DNA of 64,000 bases. Origin: Chloroflexota bacterium. GTDB lineage: Bacteria > Chloroflexota > Anaerolineae > Aggregatilineales > Phototrophicaceae. Positions 8,745 to 16,788 of this stretch are shown here, one piece after another (positions within the stretch are counted from its first letter, which is position 1; each line of letters begins with the position of its first letter). The stretch covers positions 1 through 64,000 of the forward strand of contig JACAER010000013.1 of assembly GCA_013388745.1 (NCBI GenBank), read 5' to 3'. Made by a program: the position numbers and the translations under genes. The notes beneath the pieces are model-generated. The model did not search any database. It had not been told where the DNA came from and saw only the letters and a list, made by a program, of their open reading frames with translations.

Positions 8745-10175
8745 CTACATCCCCATCGACACAAATTTAGTGTTCAAGTATTCCAGCAGACCCTCTGCCG
8801 CGCCTTCGCTGCCGAAGCCGCTCTCTTTGATACCGCCGAACGGCCCTTCGGCCGTCGCCGGCACCAGATCGTTGACGCCAACGATGCCAAATTTCAGTCC
8901 CTCGTAGACACGCACCGCCGTTTTGACGTTGTTCGTCATGGCGTAACCCGCCAGTCCGAAGGGCGTGGCGTTGGCCTGTCGCAGGCCGTCTGCCAACGTT
9001 TCGAACGGGCTGACAGGCATCACCGGGCCAAACACTTCGTCACAGCTAATGCGCATTGTCGGGTTGACGTTCGTCAGCAGCGTCGGCTGATAAAAGAAGC
9101 CGCGCCCCAGCGCTTGCGGGCGGCTGCCGCCGATCACCACGTTCGCCCCTTTGGTCTGTGCATCGGCGACGAAACTTTCGACCCGTTCCCGCCCCTCCGC
9201 CGTCACCAGCGGCCCCGTGGTCACGCCGGCTTCCAGCCCGCTGCCGAGCTTCAGCGCGGCGATGCGCGCGCGCGTCGCTTCCAAAAACTCCTCAAAAATG
9301 CCGCGCTGCGCATAAAAACGCGCCGGCGAAATACATACCTGGCCGTTGTTGCGGAACTTGGCCGCCACCGCCTGTTCAGCGGCGCTTTCGACATCGACAT
9401 CGTCGAAAATCAGCACCGGCGCGCTGCCGCCCAGTTCGAGCGCCAGCTTTTTGATGCCGTCCGCCGCGCCGCGCATCAGGATTTGCCCTACCCGCTGCGA
9501 GCCGGTGAAACTGATTTTGTTCACGAGCGGGCTTTGCAAAAACGCCTGCCCGATGTCCTCTGCTTTGCCGTTCACCAGATTCATCACGCCGGCGGGGATA
9601 CCTGCTTCCACCAGCAGATTGACCAGCGCCATCGCGCTCATCGGCGTGATTTCGCTCGGCTTGCCCACCACTGTGCAGCCCGCCGCCAGCGCCGCCGACC
9701 ATTTGCGCGCCGGCAAATACGCCGGAAAGTTCCACGCGGTGATCGTCGCCACCACGCCCACCGCTTCTTTCAGCACCAGCAGCCGTTTATGGCTGCGGCG
9801 GGCCGGAATCACGCGGCCATAAGCGCGCTTGCCTTCTTCGGCGAACCATTCAAACAGATCGGCGGCGGCATTCCATTCGCCGCGCGCTTCGTTCAGCGGC
9901 TTGCCACACTCGCGCGTCATAATTGGCGCCAGCGTTTCGATGCGTTCGCGGATCAGATAGGCCGCGCGCAGCAGAAGCGCGCCGCGCTCATAGGCCGTCA
10001 TCTGCGCCCACGCCGGCTGGGCTCTGGCGGCCGCGTCAATCGCCGCGTAGGCATCGCGGCCATCGCCGAACGGCACGCTGGTAATCACACTTTCTGTGGC
10101 GGGGTCGATAACGGCGCGGCTGCCGCCGCCGCGCGCCTCGACCCAGTGGCCGTCGATGAGCATCTTGTACTGCAT
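8745..10175 (-). CDS. NAD(P)-dependent aldehyde dehydrogenase
   Basis: Aldehyde dehydrogenase superfamily protein, 476 aa, oxidising an aldehyde to the acid. Visible motifs: the oxyanion asparagine in WNFPAYLPARK, the general base E in LELGGSAP and the catalytic C281 in NNGQVCISPARF. Closest in style to succinate-semialdehyde, glycolaldehyde or ketoglutarate-semialdehyde dehydrogenases. Start MQYKML; its ATG overlaps the TAA of the ThDP-enzyme gene by one base (TAATG), indicating translational coupling. In the cluster it probably oxidises the aldehyde left after decarboxylation of a 2-keto acid. Confidence 0.95.
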   Translation of the reverse strand: MQYKMLIDGHWVEARGGGSRAVIDPATESVITSVPFGDGRDAYAAIDAAARAQPAWAQMTAYERGALLLRAAYLIRERIETLAPIMTRECGKPLNEARGEWNAAADLFEWFAEEGKRAYGRVIPARRSHKRLLVLKEAVGVVATITAWNFPAYLPARKWSAALAAGCTVVGKPSEITPMSAMALVNLLVEAGIPAGVMNLVNGKAEDIGQAFLQSPLVNKISFTGSQRVGQILMRGAADGIKKLALELGGSAPVLIFDDVDVESAAEQAVAAKFRNNGQVCISPARFYAQRGIFEEFLEATRARIAALKLGSGLEAGVTTGPLVTAEGRERVESFVADAQTKGANVVIGGSRPQALGRGFFYQPTLLTNVNPTMRISCDEVFGPVMPVSPFETLADGLRQANATPFGLAGYAMTNNVKTAVRVYEGLKFGIVGVNDLVPATAEGPFGGIKESGFGSEGAAEGLLEYLNTKFVSMGM

Positions 10176-11977
10176 TAGAGCTTGACCTCCGCCAGCGCTT
10201 TGAGATAATCGGCATGTTTCTTGCCCAGATAACCCGGCACAGGCACATCCCACCAGCCCGTGCCCTGCCCGCCGGATGCGCCGTGTGTCATGTCGATCAT
10301 CACTTCGACCACAGCCGGGGCGCCCAATGCCAGCGCCTTTTGCACGGCGGGGGCGATGTCCTGCGGCTGCTCGACGCGCACGCCATGCACACCGAATCCC
10401 TGCGCGATCTGGGCGATATTGGGCGTCACGGGATGGCCGTCGCGCTCGAACATCGTGCCGTAATTAGCCTCATCGGTAAACGCGATCTGCTGGAGATCGC
10501 GAATCGCCTGCCAGCCCTGATTGTTGAAGACCACAGCCACCGCCGCGATGTTGTACTGCACCGCCGTCGCCAATTCCTGAATGGTCATCAAAAAGTCGCC
10601 GTCGCCCACCAGGGCCAGCACGGGCCTATCCGCCAGCGCCAGCTTGGCCCCCAGCGCGGCGGGATACGCCCAGCCCATTGTGCTGAAACCGCCCGCTGAG
10701 AGATAAGTGCGTGAGCGCGTAAACGCCATTTCCTGATAGGCCTGCGCCTGAATATTGCCCGATGAAGTCAGAACCAGCGCATCCTCTGGCAGCAGCGCGC
10801 GCAGATCGCGCAGCACGCGCCCCATGGTCGGCGGCGCGCCTTCGCTTTCGCTTTGCCTGTGATAGCTGGCCTTCCACGCGCTGACCTGCGCCGCGATTTC
10901 CTGCGTATAGGCGGCGCTGCGCCAGTCGCGCGGCGCAGAACGCTGCTGCACCAGCGCCAGCAGCGCCAGCAGCGCCGATTTGGCGTCGGCGACGACACCC
11001 ACGGTCACCGGATAATTTTTGCCGATTTCTGCCGGATCAATGTCGATATGGATCAGCTTGCTCGGCGGGATGCTGAAGGCTTCGCCCGGCTTATACGAGC
11101 AGGTGGCTTTATCGGCGAAGCGCACGCCTACCGCCAGCAGCACATCAGCGCTGCGCGTCATGTGGTTGCCGCAGCTTGTGGCGTTGGTGCCCATGTGCCA
11201 GGCATACAGCGGATGATCTTCGGGAAAGGCGCTTTTGCCCTGCATGGTGCTGACCACCGCGCAGCCCAGATGCTCGGCCAGCGCACGCAGCGCTTGTTCC
11301 GCGCGCGACAAAATCACGCCGCCGCCGCACACGATCACCAGACGTTTGGCGCTCAACAGCAGATCAGCAGCGTTCGACAAAGCGTTCGGGTCGCCCGCCG
11401 GGCGATCATGCGCGCGGCGCAGCAGCGGGTCTACCAGCGCGTCTTCTTCGATACTCTGCGCCTGCACATCCATCGGCAGTGTAATCAGCGTCGGGCCGGG
11501 ACGCCCGCTGTGCATGGCGTTAAAGGCTTGCGACACGGCGCGCGGCAGTTGGCGCGCCTGGTCGATATGCCAACTGCGTTTGACCACCGGCTCCATCGCC
11601 CGGTACAAATCCGACCAGCGCTGACGTTCGACTTCTTGCAGCACACCGACGCCGCGCATATAGGTGTGCGTGTCGCCGATCAGCAGCAGCAGCGGGATCG
11701 AATCGACATAAGCCGTCGCCAGCCCGATAATCGTATTGCTGGCCCCTGCCCCAATCGACGTATATACCGCCAGCGGTTTACCTATCGCGCGGTAGTAGCC
11801 GTCGGCCATATGCACTGCCGCCTGTTCGTGGCGCGGCATAATCACCGTGATCTGGTCGCGGCGGCGGCGCAGCGCATCCACCAGCGGCAAATTGCCGTGT
11901 CCGGGAATGCCGATGGCATATTCCAGCCCCTCGCGGATCAACATTTCGACCAGCAGTTCCGAAGCGCTCAGTGTCAT
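10175..11977 (-). CDS. Thiamine diphosphate-dependent enzyme (acetolactate synthase/2-oxoacid decarboxylase superfamily)
   Basis: ThDP enzyme of 600 aa with the three-domain layout of this superfamily. The activating glutamate is E51 in PRHEQAAV; the middle domain has VVCGGGVILS; the C-terminal ThDP/Mg site begins at LVGDGDFLM and ends with the NNQGW asparagine (GDG-NN motif). Members either decarboxylate 2-oxo acids or ligate two of them. There is no small regulatory subunit gene and the context is catabolic, so decarboxylation of a 2-keto-3-deoxy acid is a fair guess. It is coupled to the aldehyde dehydrogenase gene downstream and lies 10 bp after a Gfo/Idh/MocA gene. Confidence 0.9.
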   Translation of the reverse strand: MTLSASELLVEMLIREGLEYAIGIPGHGNLPLVDALRRRRDQITVIMPRHEQAAVHMADGYYRAIGKPLAVYTSIGAGASNTIIGLATAYVDSIPLLLLIGDTHTYMRGVGVLQEVERQRWSDLYRAMEPVVKRSWHIDQARQLPRAVSQAFNAMHSGRPGPTLITLPMDVQAQSIEEDALVDPLLRRAHDRPAGDPNALSNAADLLLSAKRLVIVCGGGVILSRAEQALRALAEHLGCAVVSTMQGKSAFPEDHPLYAWHMGTNATSCGNHMTRSADVLLAVGVRFADKATCSYKPGEAFSIPPSKLIHIDIDPAEIGKNYPVTVGVVADAKSALLALLALVQQRSAPRDWRSAAYTQEIAAQVSAWKASYHRQSESEGAPPTMGRVLRDLRALLPEDALVLTSSGNIQAQAYQEMAFTRSRTYLSAGGFSTMGWAYPAALGAKLALADRPVLALVGDGDFLMTIQELATAVQYNIAAVAVVFNNQGWQAIRDLQQIAFTDEANYGTMFERDGHPVTPNIAQIAQGFGVHGVRVEQPQDIAPAVQKALALGAPAVVEVMIDMTHGASGGQGTGWWDVPVPGYLGKKHADYLKALAEVKL

Positions 11978-11987
11978 GATGATCTCC

Positions 11988-13049
11988 TTACAGCCGGACC
12001 GTTTTGCCGGTTTGTGCCGATTCCTGCGCGGCTAAGGCGAAGCGCAGCACTGCGCGCCCTTCTTCGCCCGTCAGATGGGGCGTTGTACCTTTGTGATAGG
12101 CGTCGATCATGTGGCGCGTGGCGTTGATGAAACTGTACTTCCAGTCCGCAAGCACGTTGTTAAAGGTGCGCGTCTGGTTGGCTTTGTACATAATCACGGG
12201 CGGCACATCCAGCATGTTGCCATGCCCGCGCGTCGTCCAGATCACGCCTTTGGTGCCTGTGAGTTCGAGGCGATCATCCTGCGCGTAGTAAATGGTGTTG
12301 ATTTCCATTTCCGGCGAATTGACGACTTCCAGCGAGCCATAGCGGTTGTTGGCAAACTTCCACGACACAATCGCGGGAGAATCGAGCATCATGCCGGGCG
12401 CGATTTCCGTCTGGCCGATCCAGGCGTGGACTTCTTCGGCCAGGCCCATAAAATGCCAGGCCAACGCGAACTTGTGATGCCCATCGTCGAAGACCAGCGG
12501 GCCGCCGCCGTTCTGGGCATAATCGAAGCGCCAGGCGTGAGCATAGGCCGGCACTTCCCATGCCGTGCTGCTCACCCCGGAATTGCTCTTGATACGAATG
12601 GTCAGCAGATCGCCGATTTCGCCGGCGTCTACCAGCTTCTTTGCCAACTGTACCGGCGGGTAGAAAATAAAATTCTCGAATACGCGGAAAATCACGCCTG
12701 CCGCCTTGGCCGCCGCGATCAACTCGTCCGCCTGCCCCAGGTTCAGCGTCATCGGCTTTTGCAGGGAGACGTGTTTGCCCGCCCTGATGGCGGCCAGCGC
12801 CGCCGTGTGATGCAGATGATGCGGCAGCAGAATATCGACCATATCGACATCGGTGAGCGCCAGCAGATCGTGGTAATCGCGGAAAATGCGGTTGGCAGGG
12901 ACGCCCCATGCCGCGCCGCGCTGCTGCGCCAGTTCGAGATTCTGGTCGCAGACGGCGACAATTTTGGCGCGCGGGTTTTCCAGATATTCCAGCGCGTGTA
13001 GATCAGAAATGCGGCCTGTGCCAATAAAGCCTGTTCGTAAAACGTCCAT
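11988..13049 (-). CDS. Gfo/Idh/MocA family oxidoreductase, first enzyme gene of the IclR cluster
   Basis: NAD(P)-dependent dehydrogenase, 353 aa. It has the N-terminal nucleotide-binding motif GTGRISDLHA and a C-terminal domain with the helix FDDGHHKFALAWHF. The usual EKP motif reads QKPMT here, so the first residue differs from the consensus while the lysine and proline remain. Start MDVLRT. A promoter with two overlapping inverted repeats lies directly upstream (13061-13094), so transcription of the enzyme genes probably starts here. The substrate is unknown; a sugar or sugar acid is likely. Confidence 0.91.
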   Translation of the reverse strand: MDVLRTGFIGTGRISDLHALEYLENPRAKIVAVCDQNLELAQQRGAAWGVPANRIFRDYHDLLALTDVDMVDILLPHHLHHTAALAAIRAGKHVSLQKPMTLNLGQADELIAAAKAAGVIFRVFENFIFYPPVQLAKKLVDAGEIGDLLTIRIKSNSGVSSTAWEVPAYAHAWRFDYAQNGGGPLVFDDGHHKFALAWHFMGLAEEVHAWIGQTEIAPGMMLDSPAIVSWKFANNRYGSLEVVNSPEMEINTIYYAQDDRLELTGTKGVIWTTRGHGNMLDVPPVIMYKANQTRTFNNVLADWKYSFINATRHMIDAYHKGTTPHLTGEEGRAVLRFALAAQESAQTGKTVRL

Positions 13050-13060
13050 AAGTTTTCTTT

Positions 13061-13077
13061 GTTGTATAATACGCAAC
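13061..13077. promoter_or_regulatory. Putative IclR operator, copy 1
   Basis: The 17-bp imperfect inverted repeat GTTGTATAATACGCAAC matches the site at 13919-13935 in 15 of 17 positions. It covers the -10 hexamer of the minus-strand promoter described below. A second inverted repeat overlaps it: ACGCAAC-GCT-GTTGCGT at 13071-13087, with perfect 7-bp arms. Binding here would block RNA polymerase, so repression by the adjacent IclR protein is the natural reading. Confidence 0.6.
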
Positions 13078-13094
13078 GCTGTTGCGTTCAGTAA
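13066..13094 (-). promoter_or_regulatory. Promoter of the catabolic enzyme operon
   Basis: On the minus strand TTACTG (13094-13089) and TATTAT (13071-13066) are 17 bp apart. The start codon of the first enzyme gene is 16 bp downstream of the -10 box. The spacer and -10 box are filled by the inverted repeats assigned to IclR. Confidence 0.5.
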
Positions 13095-13141
13095 GTAAAA
13101 AAGGGAGCAGCTCCGACTGCTGCGGTCACAACGCAAAGCAA

Positions 13142-13879
13142 TTAAAACAAACCGCTGCCCAAACGCCGGGACAAATCCTCCGCCGTCGCGATCACCTGCT
13201 GCTTTAATAGCGGCAGATTATCGAGAGTCACGCGCCCCGCCGGCCCGGAAATGCCGATAGCGGCGATCACTTTTTTGCCGAAGTTATAGACCGGCGCGGC
13301 GATGCAGCGCACCCCCGCCACATGTTCCTCATCGTCAATCGCGAAACCCTGCCGCCGCACCTGATCCAGATGCACGCGCAGCGTTTCCGCGTCCCCAATT
13401 GTGCGCGGCGTGTAGGGGGTCAGCGTCAGTTCGCTGGGCACGCCCACGAAAGCCAGCAGCACCTTGCCCAGCGCCGTGCAGTGCAGCGGCGAAAGCGTGC
13501 CAATCTCGGTTTCGACGCGCAAAATTGAGGGCGTTTGGTACTGATCGATATACAGCGCTTTGCCCTGCGAAAGAATCGCCAGGTGCGAACATTCGCCCGT
13601 CACATCGGTCAACTGCCGCAAAAAAGGATGCGCATGGTCGCGCAGCGGCATGCGGTTCAGCACGCGGTTGCTCAGAACCACTACACGCGGCCCCAAACGA
13701 AAACGGCGTGTATCGGGGTTCTGCTCGACATAGCCGTAGCTGGCGAGGGTTTGCAGCAGGCGCGAGGCGCTGCTCTTATCGACATCCAGATACCGCGCGA
13801 ATTCCATAATGCCTATATCACCCTCGGCCTGTTCCAGCAGATCAAGTATCTCTAAACCGCGCGCCAACGACTGTATCAT
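13142..13879 (-). CDS. IclR family transcriptional regulator
   Basis: DNA-binding regulator of 245 aa. The N-terminal winged helix-turn-helix (about residues 1-65, with KSSASRLLQTLASYGY) is followed by the IclR effector-binding domain (RDHAHPFLRQLTDVTGE, LHCTALGKVLLAF, GFAIDDEEHVAGVRCIAAPV). It is the promoter-proximal gene of the minus-strand cluster and is followed after 92 bp by the enzyme operon. Both promoters carry the same 17-bp inverted repeat, so it very likely controls itself and the operon; the effector is probably an intermediate of the route. Its -10 box ends 6 bp before the ATG, so the mRNA may be leaderless. Confidence 0.94.
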   Translation of the reverse strand: MIQSLARGLEILDLLEQAEGDIGIMEFARYLDVDKSSASRLLQTLASYGYVEQNPDTRRFRLGPRVVVLSNRVLNRMPLRDHAHPFLRQLTDVTGECSHLAILSQGKALYIDQYQTPSILRVETEIGTLSPLHCTALGKVLLAFVGVPSELTLTPYTPRTIGDAETLRVHLDQVRRQGFAIDDEEHVAGVRCIAAPVYNFGKKVIAAIGISGPAGRVTLDNLPLLKQQVIATAEDLSRRLGSGLF

Positions 13880-13885
13880 AATTTA

Positions 13886-13914
13886 ACTCTAAATCTCCAT
13901 TTCGCTATTGTCAA
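13886..13914 (-). promoter_or_regulatory. Promoter of iclR, apparently leaderless
   Basis: The minus strand has a perfect -35 TTGACA (13914-13909), a 17-bp spacer and TAGAGT (13891-13886). The ATG of iclR begins 6 bp later, so the transcript should start at or next to the start codon. The putative operator copy 2 lies just upstream of the -35 box. Confidence 0.55.
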
Positions 13915-13918
13915 CAAT

Positions 13919-13935
13919 GTTGCATGATACGCAAC
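13919..13935. promoter_or_regulatory. Putative IclR operator, copy 2
   Basis: GTTGCATGATACGCAAC, arms GTTGC and GCAAC around a 7-bp centre. It is nearly the same as the site at 13061-13077. An additional short repeat, ATTGT-CA-ACAAT (13907-13918), abuts it and overlaps the -35 box of iclR. Confidence 0.6.
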
Positions 13936-13995
13936 TCGATTTAAATTGGCTTTCTATTATAAGGAGCGGAAGCCGAATCTGCGACCCCGCGCAAA

Positions 13996-14024
13996 CAAAA
14001 AAGCAGAGGCACGCCAGGCGCCTG
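13996..14024 (-). terminator. Possible terminator downstream of GH1 gene
   Basis: On the minus strand, after the GH1 stop codon, an imperfect stem (GCAGG.. with CTCTGC) is followed by a run of six or seven T residues at 14002-13996. The stem is short and mismatched, so the call is tentative. It would separate the GH1 genes from iclR. Confidence 0.4.
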
Positions 14025-14056
14025 CCCCCGCTCAATCGTCGGCTGGAAACGCGGCC

Positions 14057-15409
14057 TCAGAAGCCGCTGGCACGAATCACTTCGCGGTAAAAATGGGCGC
14101 TGCGCTTGAGCGTGCGCTGCTGCGTCGGATAATCGACATACACCAGGCCGAACCGCTTGCTGTAACCTTCGCCCCACTCAAAATTGTCCATCAGGCTCCA
14201 GACAAAATAGCCCTTGAGCGCCGCCCCGCCCCGCAAAGCAGCGTGTGTCGCTGTCAGGTATTCCTTGAGGAAATCGACGCGCTGCGGGTCTTCGACCATG
14301 CCGCCGTTGGCCGCGACATCGGCAAAGGCCGCGCCGTTTTCGGTGATATACATTGCTTTGGGCGCATACTCGCGCTGCACGCGCAGCAGTGTGTTGGCCA
14401 TCTCCTGGCCGTTGATCTCCCAGCCCATTTCGGTGAAGCGCGCGCCCGCCGGGCGCACCTGACGCGGCTGCTGCGGATTTTCCGGGTCGTAGGCGATGGT
14501 ATTGTGCGTATAGTAGTTGATGCCCAGAAAATCAATCGGCGCGGCGGCCTGGCGGATAGTGCTCACATCCACCCCTTGCAGCGCGGCGCTGATCATCCCA
14601 TCGGCCAGCATGTCTTCCGGGTAAACACCTTTAAACACCGGGTCAAGATACCAGCGGTTAAAAAAGCCATCGAAATAGCGCGCCGTGCGCACATCTTCGG
14701 GCTTATCGCTGGCGGGATACTGTGGAATCAGGTTGAGCGCGATGCCGAGGCGCGACTGTGGGCTGTTGCGGCGCAGCAGCGGCACCGCGGCGCCATGCGC
14801 GCGCAGCAGATAATGCGCGGCCAGATAGGCGCGGCGCGGGTCGCGCATTCCCGGCGCGTGAATGCCCAACAGGTAGCCCAGCATCGCCGAACACCAGGGT
14901 TCGTTCAAGGTCATCCACGCCGTCACACGATCGCCCAAACGCTGGCTAACCACATCGGCATAATGTGCGAACCAATCGACTATGGCCGGGTTGGCCCAGC
15001 CGCCCTGATCTTCCAGCGCCTGCGGCAAATCCCAGTGATAGAGCGTGACATAGGGCTGAATATCATTGTGCAGCAGTTCATCCGTCAGCCGGTCATAAAA
15101 ATCCAGCCCGGCCTCGTTGAGCGCGCCCGTGCCCTGCGGCAGAATGCGCGGCCACGAGATGGAATAGCGATAGGCTTGCACGCCGATGTCGCGCATCAGG
15201 GCGACATCCTGGCGGTAGCGCTGATAATGATCGCAGGCCACGTCGCCTGTGTCGCCGTTTTTGGTTTTGCCCGGTGTATGCGAAAAGCGCGTCCAGATAC
15301 ATTCGCCGCGCCCGTCGCTCAGCGCCCCGCCTTCGATCTGATAGCTGGAAGTCGCCGTGCCCCACAAAAAGTCCGCCGGGAACGTAATCTTTCCTTTCTC
15401 CTGTGCCAT
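14057..15409 (-). CDS. GH1 family beta-glucosidase
   Basis: Glycoside hydrolase family 1 enzyme, 450 aa, retaining mechanism. The acid/base glutamate is E170 in TLNEPW and the nucleophile is E357 in YITENG. The N-terminal FPADFLWGTATSSYQIEG motif binds the non-reducing sugar. No signal peptide, so it is cytoplasmic and acts on imported oligosaccharides. I chose the second ATG (MAQEKG), because AAGGATG is well spaced from it and badly placed for the ATG 9 bp earlier. It follows a second GH1 gene on the same strand, close to an Opp-type importer. Beta-glucoside or beta-galactoside hydrolysis is likely. Confidence 0.95.
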   Translation of the reverse strand: MAQEKGKITFPADFLWGTATSSYQIEGGALSDGRGECIWTRFSHTPGKTKNGDTGDVACDHYQRYRQDVALMRDIGVQAYRYSISWPRILPQGTGALNEAGLDFYDRLTDELLHNDIQPYVTLYHWDLPQALEDQGGWANPAIVDWFAHYADVVSQRLGDRVTAWMTLNEPWCSAMLGYLLGIHAPGMRDPRRAYLAAHYLLRAHGAAVPLLRRNSPQSRLGIALNLIPQYPASDKPEDVRTARYFDGFFNRWYLDPVFKGVYPEDMLADGMISAALQGVDVSTIRQAAAPIDFLGINYYTHNTIAYDPENPQQPRQVRPAGARFTEMGWEINGQEMANTLLRVQREYAPKAMYITENGAAFADVAANGGMVEDPQRVDFLKEYLTATHAALRGGAALKGYFVWSLMDNFEWGEGYSKRFGLVYVDYPTQQRTLKRSAHFYREVIRASGF

Positions 15410-15448
15410 TTTGCCCATCCTTCATCAATGCATTAACAAATAAATAGC

Positions 15449-15477
15449 TGCGGCAGGCTGCGCATGCGCCCGCCGCA
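15449..15477 (-). terminator. Hairpin between the two GH1 genes
   Basis: Stem TGCGGC (15449-15454) with GCCGCA (15472-15477), a one-base mismatch, then GGC with GCC, around a 9-base loop. On the minus strand a T-rich stretch (TATTTATTTGTT) follows. It could be a partial terminator or attenuator that lets the second GH1 gene be expressed at a different level. Confidence 0.45.
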
Positions 15478-15490
15478 CACGAAGAGCAGC

Positions 15491-16738
15491 TTACGACACG
15501 CTTTCGAGCGCGTTGGCGCGCGCGATCGCCCCCAACCAGGCGGCGCTCGGCTTGAGTGTGCGTTTCTGCGTTTCGCGGTCTACGGCGATCAGGCCAAATT
15601 TGGGACGGTAGCCCATTGTCCACTCAAAATTGTCGAAAATCGACCAATAGCAGTAACCGCGCACGTGGATACCGTCCTGCAAACAGCGGCGCACGCCTTG
15701 CAGCGCGCGCGCTATATAAGCAATGCGCTGCGTGTCGTCTTCTGTACCGATGCCGTTTTCCGTCACCAGCACCGGCTTGCCGCTGTAGCTCGCCGTGTAG
15801 CGCATCGTGGCTTCCAGCGCTTCCGGCCAGAATTCATAGCCCATTTGTGTCAGTTCCACACCGGGTTCCGGCGGCAAAATGCCCTGCGCGCCAAAGCGTG
15901 TGCGGGTGTAAGTCTGTACGCCGACAAAATCATCTTGCCCGGTCACATCCAGAAACACATCATCAATCGCCTGGCGCATCCGGTCACGTGTGGCTTCGCC
16001 GCCGTCCACCGCCTGATGATCGGACAAGGCTAGCGTCAGCCCTACGGGAAAGCTGCCGCGCCCAGCTTTGATGGCGGCCACCGCCAGCGGGTGCGCTTTG
16101 AGAAGGGTATCGCGCGCGGGCGCTTGCAAACACTGGGGGAACGCCGAGAACATGGCGCTGCCTGCCGCTTTGGCCGCCGCTGCGCGGTACGGCGCGTTGG
16201 CCAGCACACTGTCTGGCTGCATATAGCCCATCTGCTGAATAAGCAGGCCGACATTCGGCTCGTTCAGTGTACAGGCCGCGCCGATCAGGTCGCCCAGATG
16301 CGCGGTCGCTCGTTCACAGTAGCGCACGAAATAGTCGGCGTTTTCCAGCACTTCCCAACCGCCTTTGGCCGCAAACCAGCGGGGCGACGTGAAATGATGA
16401 TAAGTGACTATCGGCGTCAGACCATTGTCGTGACAGGCGGCCAGCATACGCCGGTAATGTTCCAGCGCCGCGCGCGAAAATTCGCCTTCCTCCGGCTCGA
16501 TGCGCGCCCACTCGATGGAAAAACGGTAGCAGTTGAAGCCCAGCGCCGCGATCAAGGCGATGTCCTGCGGGTAACGGTGATAATGATCGCAGGCGTCGCC
16601 CGCCGGCTCGACATACGGCGATCCCGCCACATGTTCCAGCAGCCAGGCGTCACTATTGACATTACCGCCTTCGACCTGATGGGCGGCGCTGGCCGTCCCC
16701 CACAAAAAATCTCCCGGAAACGTGAATTTTTCTGTCAT
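15491..16738 (-). CDS. GH1 family beta-glycosidase, second copy
   Basis: GH1 enzyme, 415 aa, shorter than the 450-aa neighbour and clearly diverged from it. The catalytic residues are E160 in TLNEPN and E327 in LVTENG. The N-terminus FPGDFLWGTASAAHQVEG is the usual GH1 motif. Cytoplasmic: no signal peptide. Start at MTEKFTF; the longer reading frame would add an unlikely basic leader. Divergent from the exported beta-propeller gene, with only 50 bp between them. The two GH1 enzymes probably split the work on different linkages of imported beta-oligosaccharides. Confidence 0.93.
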   Translation of the reverse strand: MTEKFTFPGDFLWGTASAAHQVEGGNVNSDAWLLEHVAGSPYVEPAGDACDHYHRYPQDIALIAALGFNCYRFSIEWARIEPEEGEFSRAALEHYRRMLAACHDNGLTPIVTYHHFTSPRWFAAKGGWEVLENADYFVRYCERATAHLGDLIGAACTLNEPNVGLLIQQMGYMQPDSVLANAPYRAAAAKAAGSAMFSAFPQCLQAPARDTLLKAHPLAVAAIKAGRGSFPVGLTLALSDHQAVDGGEATRDRMRQAIDDVFLDVTGQDDFVGVQTYTRTRFGAQGILPPEPGVELTQMGYEFWPEALEATMRYTASYSGKPVLVTENGIGTEDDTQRIAYIARALQGVRRCLQDGIHVRGYCYWSIFDNFEWTMGYRPKFGLIAVDRETQKRTLKPSAAWLGAIARANALESVS

Positions 16739-16775
16739 GTTCTGTTTGCCTTTTTTGCGCGCGGCGCAGAGCTGG

Positions 16776-16781
16776 TACAAT
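16776..16781 (+). promoter_or_regulatory. -10 box of the beta-propeller gene, apparently leaderless
   Basis: TACAAT ends 7 bp before the ATG at 16789, the right distance for transcription to begin at the start codon. There is no ribosome binding site in front of the ATG. No convincing -35 hexamer was found. Confidence 0.4.
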
Positions 16782-16788
16782 CCGCTCT

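Noticed and set aside
8739..10178. Long open frame of 479 codons on the plus strand
   Set aside because: It is antisense to the aldehyde dehydrogenase gene, rich in Arg/His/Gln as expected from the complement of a GC-rich gene, and has no domain. The same holds for many other long frames opposite real genes.
13946..15436. Open frame of 496 codons on the plus strand
   Set aside because: Antisense to the GH1 gene whose catalytic motifs are complete on the minus strand.
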